64,000 bases of DNA. Origin: Hyperoplus lanceolatus (Eukaryota; Chordata; Actinopteri; Uranoscopiformes; Ammodytidae). The notes beneath the pieces were generated by a model, which did not search any database, was not told where the DNA came from, and saw nothing but the letters and a program-made list of their open reading frames with translations. Below, one piece after another: positions 54,361 to 64,000 of this stretch (positions are counted from its first letter, which is position 1; the number at the start of each line of letters is the position of its first letter). The stretch spans positions 27,240 to 91,239 of the forward strand of contig JAMBYZ020000011.1 in the NCBI GenBank assembly GCA_026929865.2, in the 5' to 3' direction. The translations under genes were made by a program, and so were the position numbers.

Positions 54361-55500
54361 CCCACATCTCCGTTGACCAGTGATGAACCACCTGGACAAC
54401 AGTGTTCTGAGGTATTAAGTAGATACTGTGTACGTTTTCTCATCCAATTTAAGGGGGCACAAATCCTAACAATAAATGTTCCGTTGAGTTTCTTTCAAAG
54501 CCCACATCCCCAGTGTCCCCATCGCCACAGGCTAGTGGATCAGAAGACCCTGGACAACAGTGTTCTGAGGTATTAAGTAGACTAGTGCAGTGCCCGTAGG
54601 AAGCAGGTGTTTGCTTATGCATGCTTAAATGTAACCCGTCTATGAAAGTGGAACAAAGAAACAGATATAGCCTACACATAGGCAGTGTCACACTTTCATT
54701 GAACTGGTTGTGTTTCTTTCAAAGCCCACATCTCCAGTGTCCCCATTGCCACAGACCAGTGGAACAGATGAACCACCTGGACAACAGTGTTCTGAGGTAT
54801 TAAAGAGGACCTATTCTACTTTTCTGGTCTTAATTTCTTGTTTTACACTGCTATAGAGCAACCTGACACGAATCACATCACAAAAAACTATGTAGATTTT
54901 CGGGAAGCTCTCTCTTATTTTGGCGATCCAGCACATCCTGTCAACACTTGAGTGTGTGTGTGTGCTTCGGCTCCCTCCGCCTGTGCTTCGGCCATCTCCG
55001 CTACCCTCCCCCCCCTCCTGCAAACCCCACTCCGTTGTGATTGGTTACCTTCCTTCCGGAACACTTTCAGTGGCGGGAAGCGCGAGCATGGACCTATAAG
55101 GGCGCGAGGCAGACGCGAACAGGGAAGTGACAGCATTACCATACATGGAAACATCCGCGTGGTGACGTCACAAATTTTTATGCAATGTCACAAATTATGA
55201 AAGGCTAGACCGCTTTGAACACGTAACTTCTCCACTGTGTTTAGTGGTCTGCGCAGACACCCCAGACGGTCAGCAGGGAATACGTCGAAATGCATGTAAG
55301 TCATTATTTGATAATTTAGTATGGTTAAGCATGACTATGAATCATCATAACAACGTTTATAGGTCATAAAAGTCAAAAAGCATCATAGGTCCTCTTTAAG
55401 TACATTAATGCTGGTTGTGTTTCTTTCAAAGCCCACATCCCCAGTGTCCCCATCACCACAGGCTAGTGGATCAGAAGACCCTGGACAACAGTGTTCTGAG
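54361..55500 (+). repeat. Four repeated Pro/Thr/Ser exon cassettes
   Basis: Exon-like blocks at 54,361-54,411, 54,501-54,569, 54,725-54,796 and 55,432-55,500 (17, 23, 24 and 23 codons) each follow tttctttcaaag and end in TGTTCTGAG. All are phase 0-0 and encode PTSP...PGQQCSE. The first three have a gtatta donor. The fourth runs into ggtttt, so its donor is lost where it meets the KIFC1 intron. Confidence 0.75.
54804..55395. mobile_element. TTAA-duplicating MITE, right arm
   Basis: Inverted counterpart of 39,689-40,282 with AGAGGACCTATTCTAC and CATCATAGGTCCTCT ends between TTAA (54,800-54,803, 55,396-55,399). 592 bp, no ORF of note. Confidence 0.88.
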
Positions 55501-55574
55501 GGTTTTTTGTCCTGTTATTTTGGTAGGTAAAAAGGAAAAACCTAACTCTCTGTCTCACTTTCCTTCTCACACAG

Positions 55575-58500
55575 CAAAGCTATTCAGAACTGCGGGCGCT
55601 GCCACCGTGGCTGGTGCTCCTTCCAGAGGTAAGACTTCCGGCTGTTGGAGGAAATAAGACGGGACAAGTTTTTTTTTGATGTCTGTGTTTGGCCTAATTG
55701 TTCACGAACACTTACCTGGAGCAGTGATTGATCCTCATTATCATAAGCACTACTAGGTATCATTACCAGGGTAACACATACTGCTGTGAGATATCAATCC
55801 CACTGGGTTCTGTCACATCAAATGAGTTATTGTTTGGAGATTTTTTATTTGCTGTATTTCTGGCAGTAGGGAACTAAAACTACAAGCCATTCTGACAAAT
55901 GACAAATCAGAATTAAGTTAGATTAGTCATTAATATTAAAAGCATTAGCCAGTGATTTAAAATTTTAGTTGAATTAACCTTTTCGGTAGCAATATGTTAC
56001 TTTACAGCATGATTTGTTGTCTAAGTGCATATCCTTATTTAGAATAGAGCATTTTCAAAGCAACATGTGTTCTCTGGAAATGCCGATGTAGAATTTTTAG
56101 GCTGATGTTGCAATGTAAATCTCACACCTGTTGTTGTTGATGTTGTGAACAGTTGTGGGTGGAAACAAAGCAAAGCAAAGCAAAGTGGCTGAGATGGAGA
56201 GAACCTTTCAGAGGCAGAGGAGCCAGATCAGGTACAAGGACCATTCCATTTCTAAAAACGAATTCAATTACTTTTTTTACTGTCTGCTTGAACACTATTA
56301 ACTGTCCTGGTTTTCTATTTTTATTTTTCAGTGACTATGAGGAGCAGCTGCAGGCTATGGCAGGAGTCCGGGAGGAGTTGGAGGGGGTGTTGAGTGAAAG
56401 GAACACTCTTAACAAGGAACTCTCCAACCTGGAGAGAAAATACAAAGTGATGGAGACAGTGCGAGACAGCCAAGAGACCGAGCTGCAAACCCTCAAGGTA
56501 CAAAGTCTGCTGCTTTATAGCTAATGCTGCTTATTTTGGCTTTGCATTAGTATTATAATAAGTAAGTAATATGCCATTTTTCAGACCTGACCTGCCTGAA
56601 GTGTCTTAACCCAAATTGAACTTGTGCAATATCGCTACCTATAGATTTATACAGGACAATTATTTATTTTAGGGCACAGCACGGCATTTATAAACCAAGA
56701 AAGGACTTGAACATTTAAAAACTAAGAATTTAAACAACATTTAAAAGACAAAGATTTTAGTTGAGAGTGTGTGTTTTGTCATTCCCCTTTTGGGCCACCC
56801 TGTCCCGCGTGCAGACGAGCCTCAAAGAGACACAAGAGGAGGTGCGCTCTCTCCGTGGCACAGTGTCCCAGCAAGAGGACAGCCTCCATGCCGGAGAGAT
56901 GGAGCGCAGGCAGCTTCATAATACGATCCAGGAGCTCAAGGCAAGTTACAATGAGGGCTCAACTCAGCCCGGGACAGCACCCTCAAAGGTCTTTCAGCTG
57001 CTCCATCGGCTGGGCCACCTGCTTTGACTTGCCTCCAGTTCTTCTCCAGTTAAAACTCTTCAGAGGAAAAAAATGTTGTAAAATTACTCCTTTTAATTTC
57101 TACGGTTGGTTTTGTCAAATTTGTCTTGACAACCAAAACGTTCTGTTGATTTTACAACAACCAAAGGAACATTGTTTATATTCTCTGACTGATATCACTT
57201 CTTTGCCTATCACCCTTTTCGTGCAGGGAAATATCCGGGTCTTTTGCAGAGTACGTCCTCTGTCGGATGGAGGCCAATCCAAACACATCCAGCTCCCGTC
57301 CTGTGAGAACAACAAAACTATAACTCTGGCCAAAACTGAGAAGGTGAGAATCAGTGATGCCATTTCATCAGAGGCACTTTTTGTTGTTGTGAAGAAAACT
57401 GTTTTCTTCTGTAGGTAATACTACGATTTATGTCTAGAAAAAATGGATGTTCAAGTCACCATAACTAACATGTCTCTTCATGTCAAAGTGATTAAAAAGT
57501 GCCCCGTAATAACAAAAGCACCTCAAAGAAGAAGTGACTGAAAGAAATAACGTTTAGCTTTGTGTGGTGTAACTGAAAAAGTAAATTCTGTCATCTCTAC
57601 TTTTCAGTCTCACACCGGCAAAACTGTGGAAACACAGAAAAAATACACCTTTTAATTTTGACCGGGTGTTCGGCCCACAGGCTTCACAGCAGGAGGTAAA
57701 CAACATCCACACATTGTACATAAAATAAGCTCCAACTGTTTTAAAAAAAAAACTGTTTTTTATTCTTGTGTTTTGTTTTATCAGAGCAGGAAATTCATTG
57801 TGATTGTCACTTTGTTTTCAGGTCTTTGAGGAGATCTCTCTGCTGGTGCAGTCCGCATTGGACGGCTACAACGTCTGCTGCTTTGCTTACGGCCAGACAG
57901 GGAGTGGAAAGACCTTCACTATGGAGGGAGATGAGTTTGATGAAGCCAGAGGCGTCATCCCAAGAGGCGTGCAGCAAATCTTCAAAGCAGCAGAGAAACT
58001 GAGATCACAAGGCTGGGAGGTTAGTGTGTAATGTCCTTTTATACAGTCAATGGTTATGTCATGATGGGGAGGAGGAAGTAGAGTTCAAAATGAATTCAAC
58101 TGATTTTTATTATTTTTTTTTAAGTGCACACGGAACAACACTATTTGTTCACCTAAACTACAATAATAAATGCTCAATACTTTTACAGTGATTATTCAGA
58201 AACATATGGATGATTACTGAAGTCCCAAAGTACATTCTGACACATATTTATAGGACAACACAATGTCGCAATTCAGTGTGAGACAGATTTACAAAAACAA
58301 GCTCATTTAGAGCAGGCTGTAGCACTGAGATTTTGTTTACACCGGTGTGATTTTTCTCAGAGCAATGCAAAAATCAATGTTAAAACTTAGAGATAACTTG
58401 GTTTAGGCTGCTTAGAAGAATCACAGTGAGACACAATGAAGAGAATATTAAGGATTAAACCAAGTAGTTAAACACGTAAAGCCTGACTTTGTTTGTCATA

Positions 58501-60822
58501 GAAGAGATTAAAGATTCAAATATACTTTGCCATTCATAGAAGCTGCCTAACTAATGCTCAACCCAATGCAGTGCCACACACGAGAGGACATTTTCTTTTC
58601 TTTTCTTACACCGATATAGATTAATGCCGTTTCCTTTTTGTTTCTACCAGCCACCAAAACAAACAAGCATACATTTCAAACCACCAAATGTTAGTATATG
58701 TGGAGGTGATGCAAAGTCTGATGAGGGAAACTGGATTGTTTTTATTAAATATTGGAGCCATTTCTGTTCATTCAGTTCAGCTTCACGGCGAGCTTTGTCG
58801 AGATTTACATCGAGACCCTGCGCGACCTCCTGTACACCGGGAATCCCAACGAGAGACCCGAGCACGAGATCAAAAAGTCGGTCAACAACGAAGTGACTAT
58901 CAGCAACCTCATCTATCAGAAGGTCTCCAACGAAGATCAGGTATGACAGGCAGAGGTCTCAGTCACTTTAGTTACGCTACTGTTAAGCATAAAAAGAATA
59001 ATACCTTTTTATATTAATAGATCATAGTAAACCACAGCCGAACTGAGCTCATTAATTTTTATATTCATACAGGTATGATTGACCCATCAGTGTGTGAATT
59101 TGTTATCTCACAGTTAATGTTCTATTTGTTCCCTTCCTCCTGCCAGGTTCTCGGCCTGATTGCATTGGCCAACACGAATCGCTCCACCGCCCAGACGGCC
59201 CAGAATGTCCGCTCCTCTCGGTCCCATTCCGTCTTCCAGCTGGATATCGAGGGAGTGAATGCTGGCAGGGATGTCAAATGCAAATGTGAGTGTAATCCCA
59301 CTCATGTCAGTATCAGGAATGTAGTTTAACTTGTAAGTGGCTAATATCAGAACCCTGTGGCAAGAGTTCATTAAAATCTGGTCTATTGACGCAGCATTCA
59401 TGTTATTGTGAGTCTTGCCAACAGGTAGGTAACTAACAACAGGTATCTTGTTTGATGAGGCAGAATAATTGCAGTTTCTTAGTAATCTGATTTCACTGTA
59501 TACTTTTATTTGACTTGTTTGACACGTTTTTGTTTTTTGCATACAGCCACTTTGTGCCTGGTGGATTTGGCTGGAAGTGAGCGGATGCTGAAGAGCCAGC
59601 CTCAGGGCGAGCGATTCAAAGAGATGACGGCTATCAACGGATCTCTGTCCAACCTGGGAATCGTCATCGCTGCGTTGGCCAACAAGGTTTGTGAACAGGA
59701 GGATTGGTGATAAAGACAACACTTGGTTCAGATAGACTGCAGCTTTTGTGAAGCCAAATATATTTGATTTATGATCTGGGAGTGACAAAATGCTTATCTT
59801 AATTCTGTTAATGTTTCAGTATTTTTTAGTTTATAACATGAATTGGTTTTGTTTGTGTTCCAGGAGAGCCACATCCCATATAGGAACTCTAAGCTGACCT
59901 ACCTCCTGCAGGGCTGCTTGGGAGGAAACAGCAAAACGTGAGTTCTAAATCAACATAGCCTCAGTACACCAAAGTAATAATAATAGTCCATAGTACAGGG
60001 ATCTTAACATATTCATAAACATATTATTCTACAAGTAAGCTCTCAGACTCAGCCGCTGGGCAGGGCAGCCAACTTATTGCCCTACTATGTTTAAAATTTC
60101 ACCCAGTAACAGGGATCCTGCAAATCGTTTGAATGTCTTTAAAAGGCATTCAATTAATCTAACAGTAAAGCCTTGATTGTTATTTTAAAAAATCTTTCAA
60201 AAGTCTTAACATTTCTAAGACATTGAGAGAAGGATTTGATGATTTTCTCTTTTTATGATGTTGTAATTTAAAATCTCAGTCTATCTATTTTTTTTATATT
60301 GTTTCCAAATGTCTCTGTGTAATTTAAGTGACACATTGTTATTATTATTATAACTGGCATTTTAGTTGTGTAAGAAAAATAGAGACATTTTAAGCATTTG
60401 TTTTTTCTTATGAGTTTATTAATGCCGAGTTGTGTTTCTGTTGCTCTGATCCCAGCCTTATGTTTGTGAACATCGCCCCAGAGCTAGACAGTTTTGGGGA
60501 AACTCTTAACTCCCTCCGGTTCGCCAGCGAGGTCAGTGCCTTCTGTGTTTGTTGATGAGACTTCCAACAATTTCTGTTAGGATAAATAAAGTTTATTCTT
60601 ACCTTTTTTTTTTTTTTTTTAATTGAAATCTGTTTACTAGTTTAACAAAATGCATGTATCACTCTGATTGTGTTATAATGTAAAATGATGTGAAATAATT
60701 ATGTAATTGTAGGAAATGTTTGTATAGTTGTGCCTTTGGGATATTTGACATCTAATCTTTTGTGTTTATCTTTACAGGTGAACAGATGTGTTATTGGAAC
60801 TGCAAGTGCCAACCGGAAGTAG
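55575..60822 (+). CDS. kifc1: Kinesin-14 motor protein KIFC1 (5' end missing)
   Basis: Thirteen exons: 55,575-55,628; 56,153-56,231; 56,332-56,497; 56,815-56,940; 57,227-57,343; 57,608-57,695; 57,822-58,019; 58,776-58,940; 59,147-59,285; 59,547-59,686; 59,864-59,937; 60,456-60,531; 60,778-60,822. Phases match throughout. The order is a basic tail end, coiled-coil stalk ([33 protein letters not shown]), the C-kinesin neck [12 protein letters not shown]-loop GQTGSGKT, switch [11 protein letters not shown], switch II DLAGSER, and a C-terminal [14 protein letters not shown] stop. This is the minus-end-directed spindle motor. Oddities: a one-base excess in an A6 run (57,638-57,643) causes a stop at 57,653; the exon ending 56,940 uses a GC donor; EIYIE replaces the usual EIYNE. 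First coding exons are not visible, and the DNA upstream of 55,501 is repeat-derived. Confidence 0.93.
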
Positions 60823-60918
60823 AGCAAAGTGTTTTTTTGGTGCACAATTAATGTACTAGCACGCGCGATGTGTGCTTTTGCATGGTCATAACTGCGCGAA
60901 AGGCCGCGATCTGCAGTA

Positions 60919-60924
60919 AATAAA
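60919..60924 (+). terminator. Polyadenylation signal of kifc1
   Basis: AATAAA about 97 bases after the stop codon, followed by T/G-rich sequence. Confidence 0.6.
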
Positions 60925-61742
60925 TGTGCCCATGTGTCTCCAAGCGTTTCTCTATCAGCTGCTCTGTGTATGCAGCTTTGTGCGTGTGATTGTACAGCAG
61001 TGTAAGTGTATGGTCCATTATTTGTATTTAGTGTGTCTGCATAATATTGCACCTGTAGAACTTTGCTTTGTACTGTCTGCATGTTTGCACAATTTGTACC
61101 TTCACATAGCAAAAAAAATTGCACAATTGTAAAGTCAGTGTCTGTAGTTTTTTGTATTCAAATAAGCAGTTTATTTCTGTACTGTGCATTGGCATCTTTG
61201 AGCAAAATACAGCCAAAATATTCGCCGTCCTGGCCATTGGGACCCTTAACAAACTGACTTATTTTACTGTGTACTAGCATCATAACCGGTGGAAACTGTG
61301 TGTTATTATTCACCGCTAGGTGAACTCCGGCAGTAAAACAAAAAGAAGACAACAAATTCAGAGTAGGTTACAATTCTGACCAATGAAATGAGTTCGGGGC
61401 GTGGCTTCCGGTGGAGCTCCACTTTCAATGGTTTCCCCCATGGGTCTGCAAATAGGTGCCTCTCAATATTTGAAGGAGATACTGTCTCCTCTTTCGAGAA
61501 GCCGCTTAAAAGCTGTATGGTTGAGAGAGAGAAATGAAAATACACACACACACACACACACAGACAGACAGAGAGAGAGAGAGAGAGAGAGAGGAGAAAG
61601 GGGGGGGGGGCGGGGGGGAGATCAGCGAATGTACACGAGTTTAGAGCCTTTAAATGGTAGGATGTAGCCTACAATCATATGAAACAGTTTTGGAACCCAT
61701 CTCAGCCGGATTTATAATTGACTCTGCTTTCATGCAAAAAAG
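60925..61742. other. KIFC1 downstream region with microsatellites
   Basis: No gene is recognised. (CA)n at about 61,541-61,561 runs into (GA)n to about 61,594, then a G-rich run to 61,618. Confidence 0.6.
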
Positions 61743-62916
61743 TAGGGATGCACCGATCCACTATTTTTAGTTCCGATCCGATTCCGATATCTGGGTTTTG
61801 GATATCGGCCGATACCGATACTGTCCGATACGATATCATAATTATTATACAATTCTTTGTTTGTGGTGACTTTATGTGTAAGGCTAGGAAGGCTTAAGCA
61901 ATTCTTATTTAAAAGAGCAAGAAATACACAAATGCATTCGGGCCGGGCCGAATAATTCGAATATCCAAAAACTTGTTTAAGTTTGTATTCGAAGCTCAAT
62001 TCAGTATTCCAAATATATATATTTTATATATATATTGTATGTTTTTTTTTTTTGCACAAGTAGCTTAAACTGCAATATATGTTGTCAGCAAATATTACTA
62101 CTCAGATATACACGTTATATATACAACAATTGTTAAAATATAAATGTAATGCTCATTTAAAATAAATTATCAAATTATTTGAACTTTGACCTAGTTGGCC
62201 ACCGTCCTTTCAAAGAGCAATCGGTGATACACCAGCTGTTGGCTACATAACATTGTCAGAGCGAGGCAAAGTAAAAGCGGCACCAAGCGCAGTAGGAATA
62301 CAGAGAGGGAGGAAGAATATCAGCATATGTGTTTCCCTTAACTTTATACCACAACATTAGCGTGATCTCGGAAGGGAAAGCAGTGCTTGGCGAAATGCTA
62401 ACGTTAGCTTAGCTTAGCTATGCAGCGCTGCTATTGCCAAACAACAGTGACTGCCTTGCATCATAGGAATACGCGGTCAATAATGGATATAATATGGACA
62501 CAGAAGACTAACAATATTGGATCTTTTGTTTGGATTTATAAATCACCGAAAACGCATGTTCCAGGATGGATTAATAAACTTGTTTAAGCTACGATGGCAC
62601 AGCTGATTTGGAACGGAACAACAGCTCTGTTCACTTCCACGGGAAAAAGTAAGAAACTCAGACTTTGGTGTGTTTTTTTAGAACGAGTATTCAAATCATA
62701 TCTCCCTCCACCGAACGTCGGCATCTGCTCGCGCTGGGCTTTCGCTCTTTCATAGTTTAAAAAAAAATAAATAAAAAAAAAATTAAAAAAATTAATTATT
62801 TTTTTTAATTTTTTTTATCGGATTTTATATCGGAGCTGTCAGTCCGATATCCGATTCGTAGATTTCGCCCATATCGGAGCCGATACCGATACTGGATCGG
62901 ATCGGCCCCATCCCTA
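61743..62916. mobile_element. hAT-type non-autonomous element (1174 bp)
   Basis: TAGGGATGCACCGATCC at the left and GGATCGGATCGG...CATCCCTA at the right, with many CCGATACCGATAC subterminal motifs. Both sides carry the 8-bp duplication caaaaaag (61,735-61,742, 62,917-62,924). Internal ORFs have no transposase motifs. Confidence 0.93.
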
Positions 62917-63009
62917 CAAAAAAGGTTAAACTTTAAAAAGGTAAAGCTGTTTTGATGATCGCATTCTGTCTCACTTCAGCAGAGAGTCAAAGAAAAGTGC
63001 AACTTGCAT

Positions 63010-63597
63010 TTAGGCACCTAAAATACATTTTCTCATGATTAAACAGACATTTATGTGGGGTTCAAGGCTTAACAACATAATCCAACCAACTTTGTGTTTA
63101 AAGTCATCCCCCTGGTTCATAAAATTCAGAACTTGCTCATCGATTTCTTGCTCAGGCTTGAACCGGTCCGTGGTGTCCACTTGATGAGCCCAGGGCCCGA
63201 CACTTGCCAGTTCCGAACAGCTGGCTAGAGCATTTGCTGTTACGTTTAGTGTGCCTATTGTGCATACAAGCTTGTGCACTCTGCATCCGTTTTCACCAAG
63301 ATAGCACATGGAACAAACCACGCACCCACACGAAACTTGAATTGGCCTGTTCAGCTGGGTCAGATATTCATAACAGAGCACGGATCTGTTAAAAACAGTT
63401 TGACAGCGAGCACATACAATCAATTGTTTCACAATATCCACCAAACCCGGTGGAACATTAGATCCACGGCTCTGTGCATGCAGACCTGTATGAAATCCGG
63501 GATAAGAAGGTTCAACAGAGTTCTGATTATTTTGAGCATTGACCAATGTCCGTATGAAACACTCAAGCTCACTCTCATTAGGCACATTATTGTCCAT
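63010..63597 (-). CDS. RING-like cysteine-rich protein, unknown
   Basis: An ATG at 63,597 opens 195 codons. Residues about 60-110 hold a zinc-finger-like pattern: CARCQTVF (CxxC), then RPIQVSCGCVVCSMC, then NGCRVHKLVC. The arrangement resembles a RING finger of the Roquin type (the 'CGH.VC..C' core has Cys for His here). The remaining sequence is acidic and Asn/Gln-rich at the N-terminus. The last 25 residues may be intron read-through, as a weak donor could follow FKHK. No neighbour links it to KIFC1. Function unknown. Confidence 0.5.
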   Translation of the reverse strand: MDNNVPNESELECFIRTLVNAQNNQNSVEPSYPGFHTGLHAQSRGSNVPPGLVDIVKQLIVCARCQTVFNRSVLCYEYLTQLNRPIQVSCGCVVCSMCYLGENGCRVHKLVCTIGTLNVTANALASCSELASVGPWAHQVDTTDRFKPEQEIDEQVLNFMNQGDDFKHKVGWIMLLSLEPHINVCLIMRKCILGA

Positions 63598-64000
63598 CTC
63601 CCAATTTCGCTGAGGAGTGAACAGTACCGGATCGGGAAGGACAGAGCTAATACACCCGATATCACCAAGAGGAAATTCTTGGGGATCACTCTCCCGAAGA
63701 TGATATGTAGGCCTATGCTCCGCCCATCGGTCACCGTCAAAGCTGAGGAAATAAAGATTTTACAGGGTAAATTTGCAGATTCGGGAAAAATAAAAACAGC
63801 AGCACACACCCGTGTGGCGTGGAGTACATGTCAGTACGCTGTACTGTTGAAATACATATGTAAAAGAAACAGGAGAACGAAGGAAAATGTTAGAAATTCG
63901 ATTAAAAAAAATTATTCCACGCTTTTACATTAGACTAAAGTATTGGAATATGTAAATATATACTCAGTTCAGAACTAAGGATATCAATTCATGCATGAAA
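63598..64000. other. Window end, no further gene recognised
   Basis: Plus-strand ORFs here overlap the antisense of the RING-like ORF and show no domains. Confidence 0.5.

Larger units (their letters stand above)
48556..55500 (-). repeat. Right arm of the large palindrome
   Basis: Reverse complement of 39,150-45,335, longer because of the hAT-like insertion at 49,175-51,153. Its outer end joins directly to KIFC1 intron sequence at 55,501. Confidence 0.9.

Noticed and set aside
54076-55628. Chimeric gene joining GLWG/PTSP exons to KIFC1
   Set aside because: The cassette exons are all phase 0 while the first visible KIFC1 exon needs a phase-1 partner, and the last cassette has lost its donor.
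63274-63933. Plus-strand ORF of 219 codons
   Set aside because: Antisense to the Cys-rich minus-strand ORF, with no domain and a composition typical of a shadow frame.
1-64000. CRISPR arrays, bacterial operons or rRNA genes
   Set aside because: No spaced direct repeats of CRISPR type and no rRNA. Introns, LINEs and MITEs show a eukaryotic nuclear context.

Overview
The window looks like a teleost fish chromosome segment. It combines a multi-exon vertebrate gene (KIFC1, a C-terminal-motor kinesin) with fish-type L2 and L1 LINEs, solo LTRs, a Tc1 element, hAT and TTAA-type MITEs, and many microsatellites. Nearly everything upstream of KIFC1 is mobile or duplicated DNA. I cannot name the species.

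Layout. 1-5.1 kb: end of an LTR element, a segment duplicated again near 29.3 kb (here split by a hAT MITE), then the first copy of a repeat unit seen again at 33-55 kb, itself split by a LINE fragment and a solo LTR. 6.48-8.12 kb: a rearranged foldback Tc1 element. 8.1-11.4 kb: repeats only. 11,433-29,003: one giant transposon with inverted terminal repeats of about 1 kb, TATGG...CCATA ends and a 6-bp target duplication (cgagac). It carries a four-exon DDE integrase gene (15.6-17.9 kb, minus strand) and has been invaded by two L2-type LINEs and a hAT MITE. One of those LINEs is full length, with ORF1 and ORF2 in one frame separated by a single UGA. 29.3-32.5 kb: the empty-site twin of the 0.5-1.8 kb segment, an unrecognised exon-like ORF and a long MITE.

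32.85-55.5 kb: a tandem array of three inverted units (A, B, C) leading into a large imperfect palindrome, with arms at about 39.2-45.3 and 48.6-55.5 kb and a MITE-filled centre. The units carry repeated phase-0 exon cassettes of an unrecognised protein. They also carry an SGNH-hydrolase exon (palindrome arms only), an L1 fragment split by a solo LTR (A and B), and broken copies of the first visible KIFC1 exon with its intron (A and B).

55.6-60.8 kb: KIFC1, 13 visible exons on the plus strand, with the 5' exons not seen and one frameshift in the motor domain. 61.7-62.9 kb: a hAT element with an 8-bp target duplication. 63.0-63.6 kb: a minus-strand ORF with a cysteine-rich RING-like segment.

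The most informative signals come from comparing copies inside the window. Empty sites, target duplications and shared insertions allow the order of events to be read. All family names come from motif recognition without database searches.
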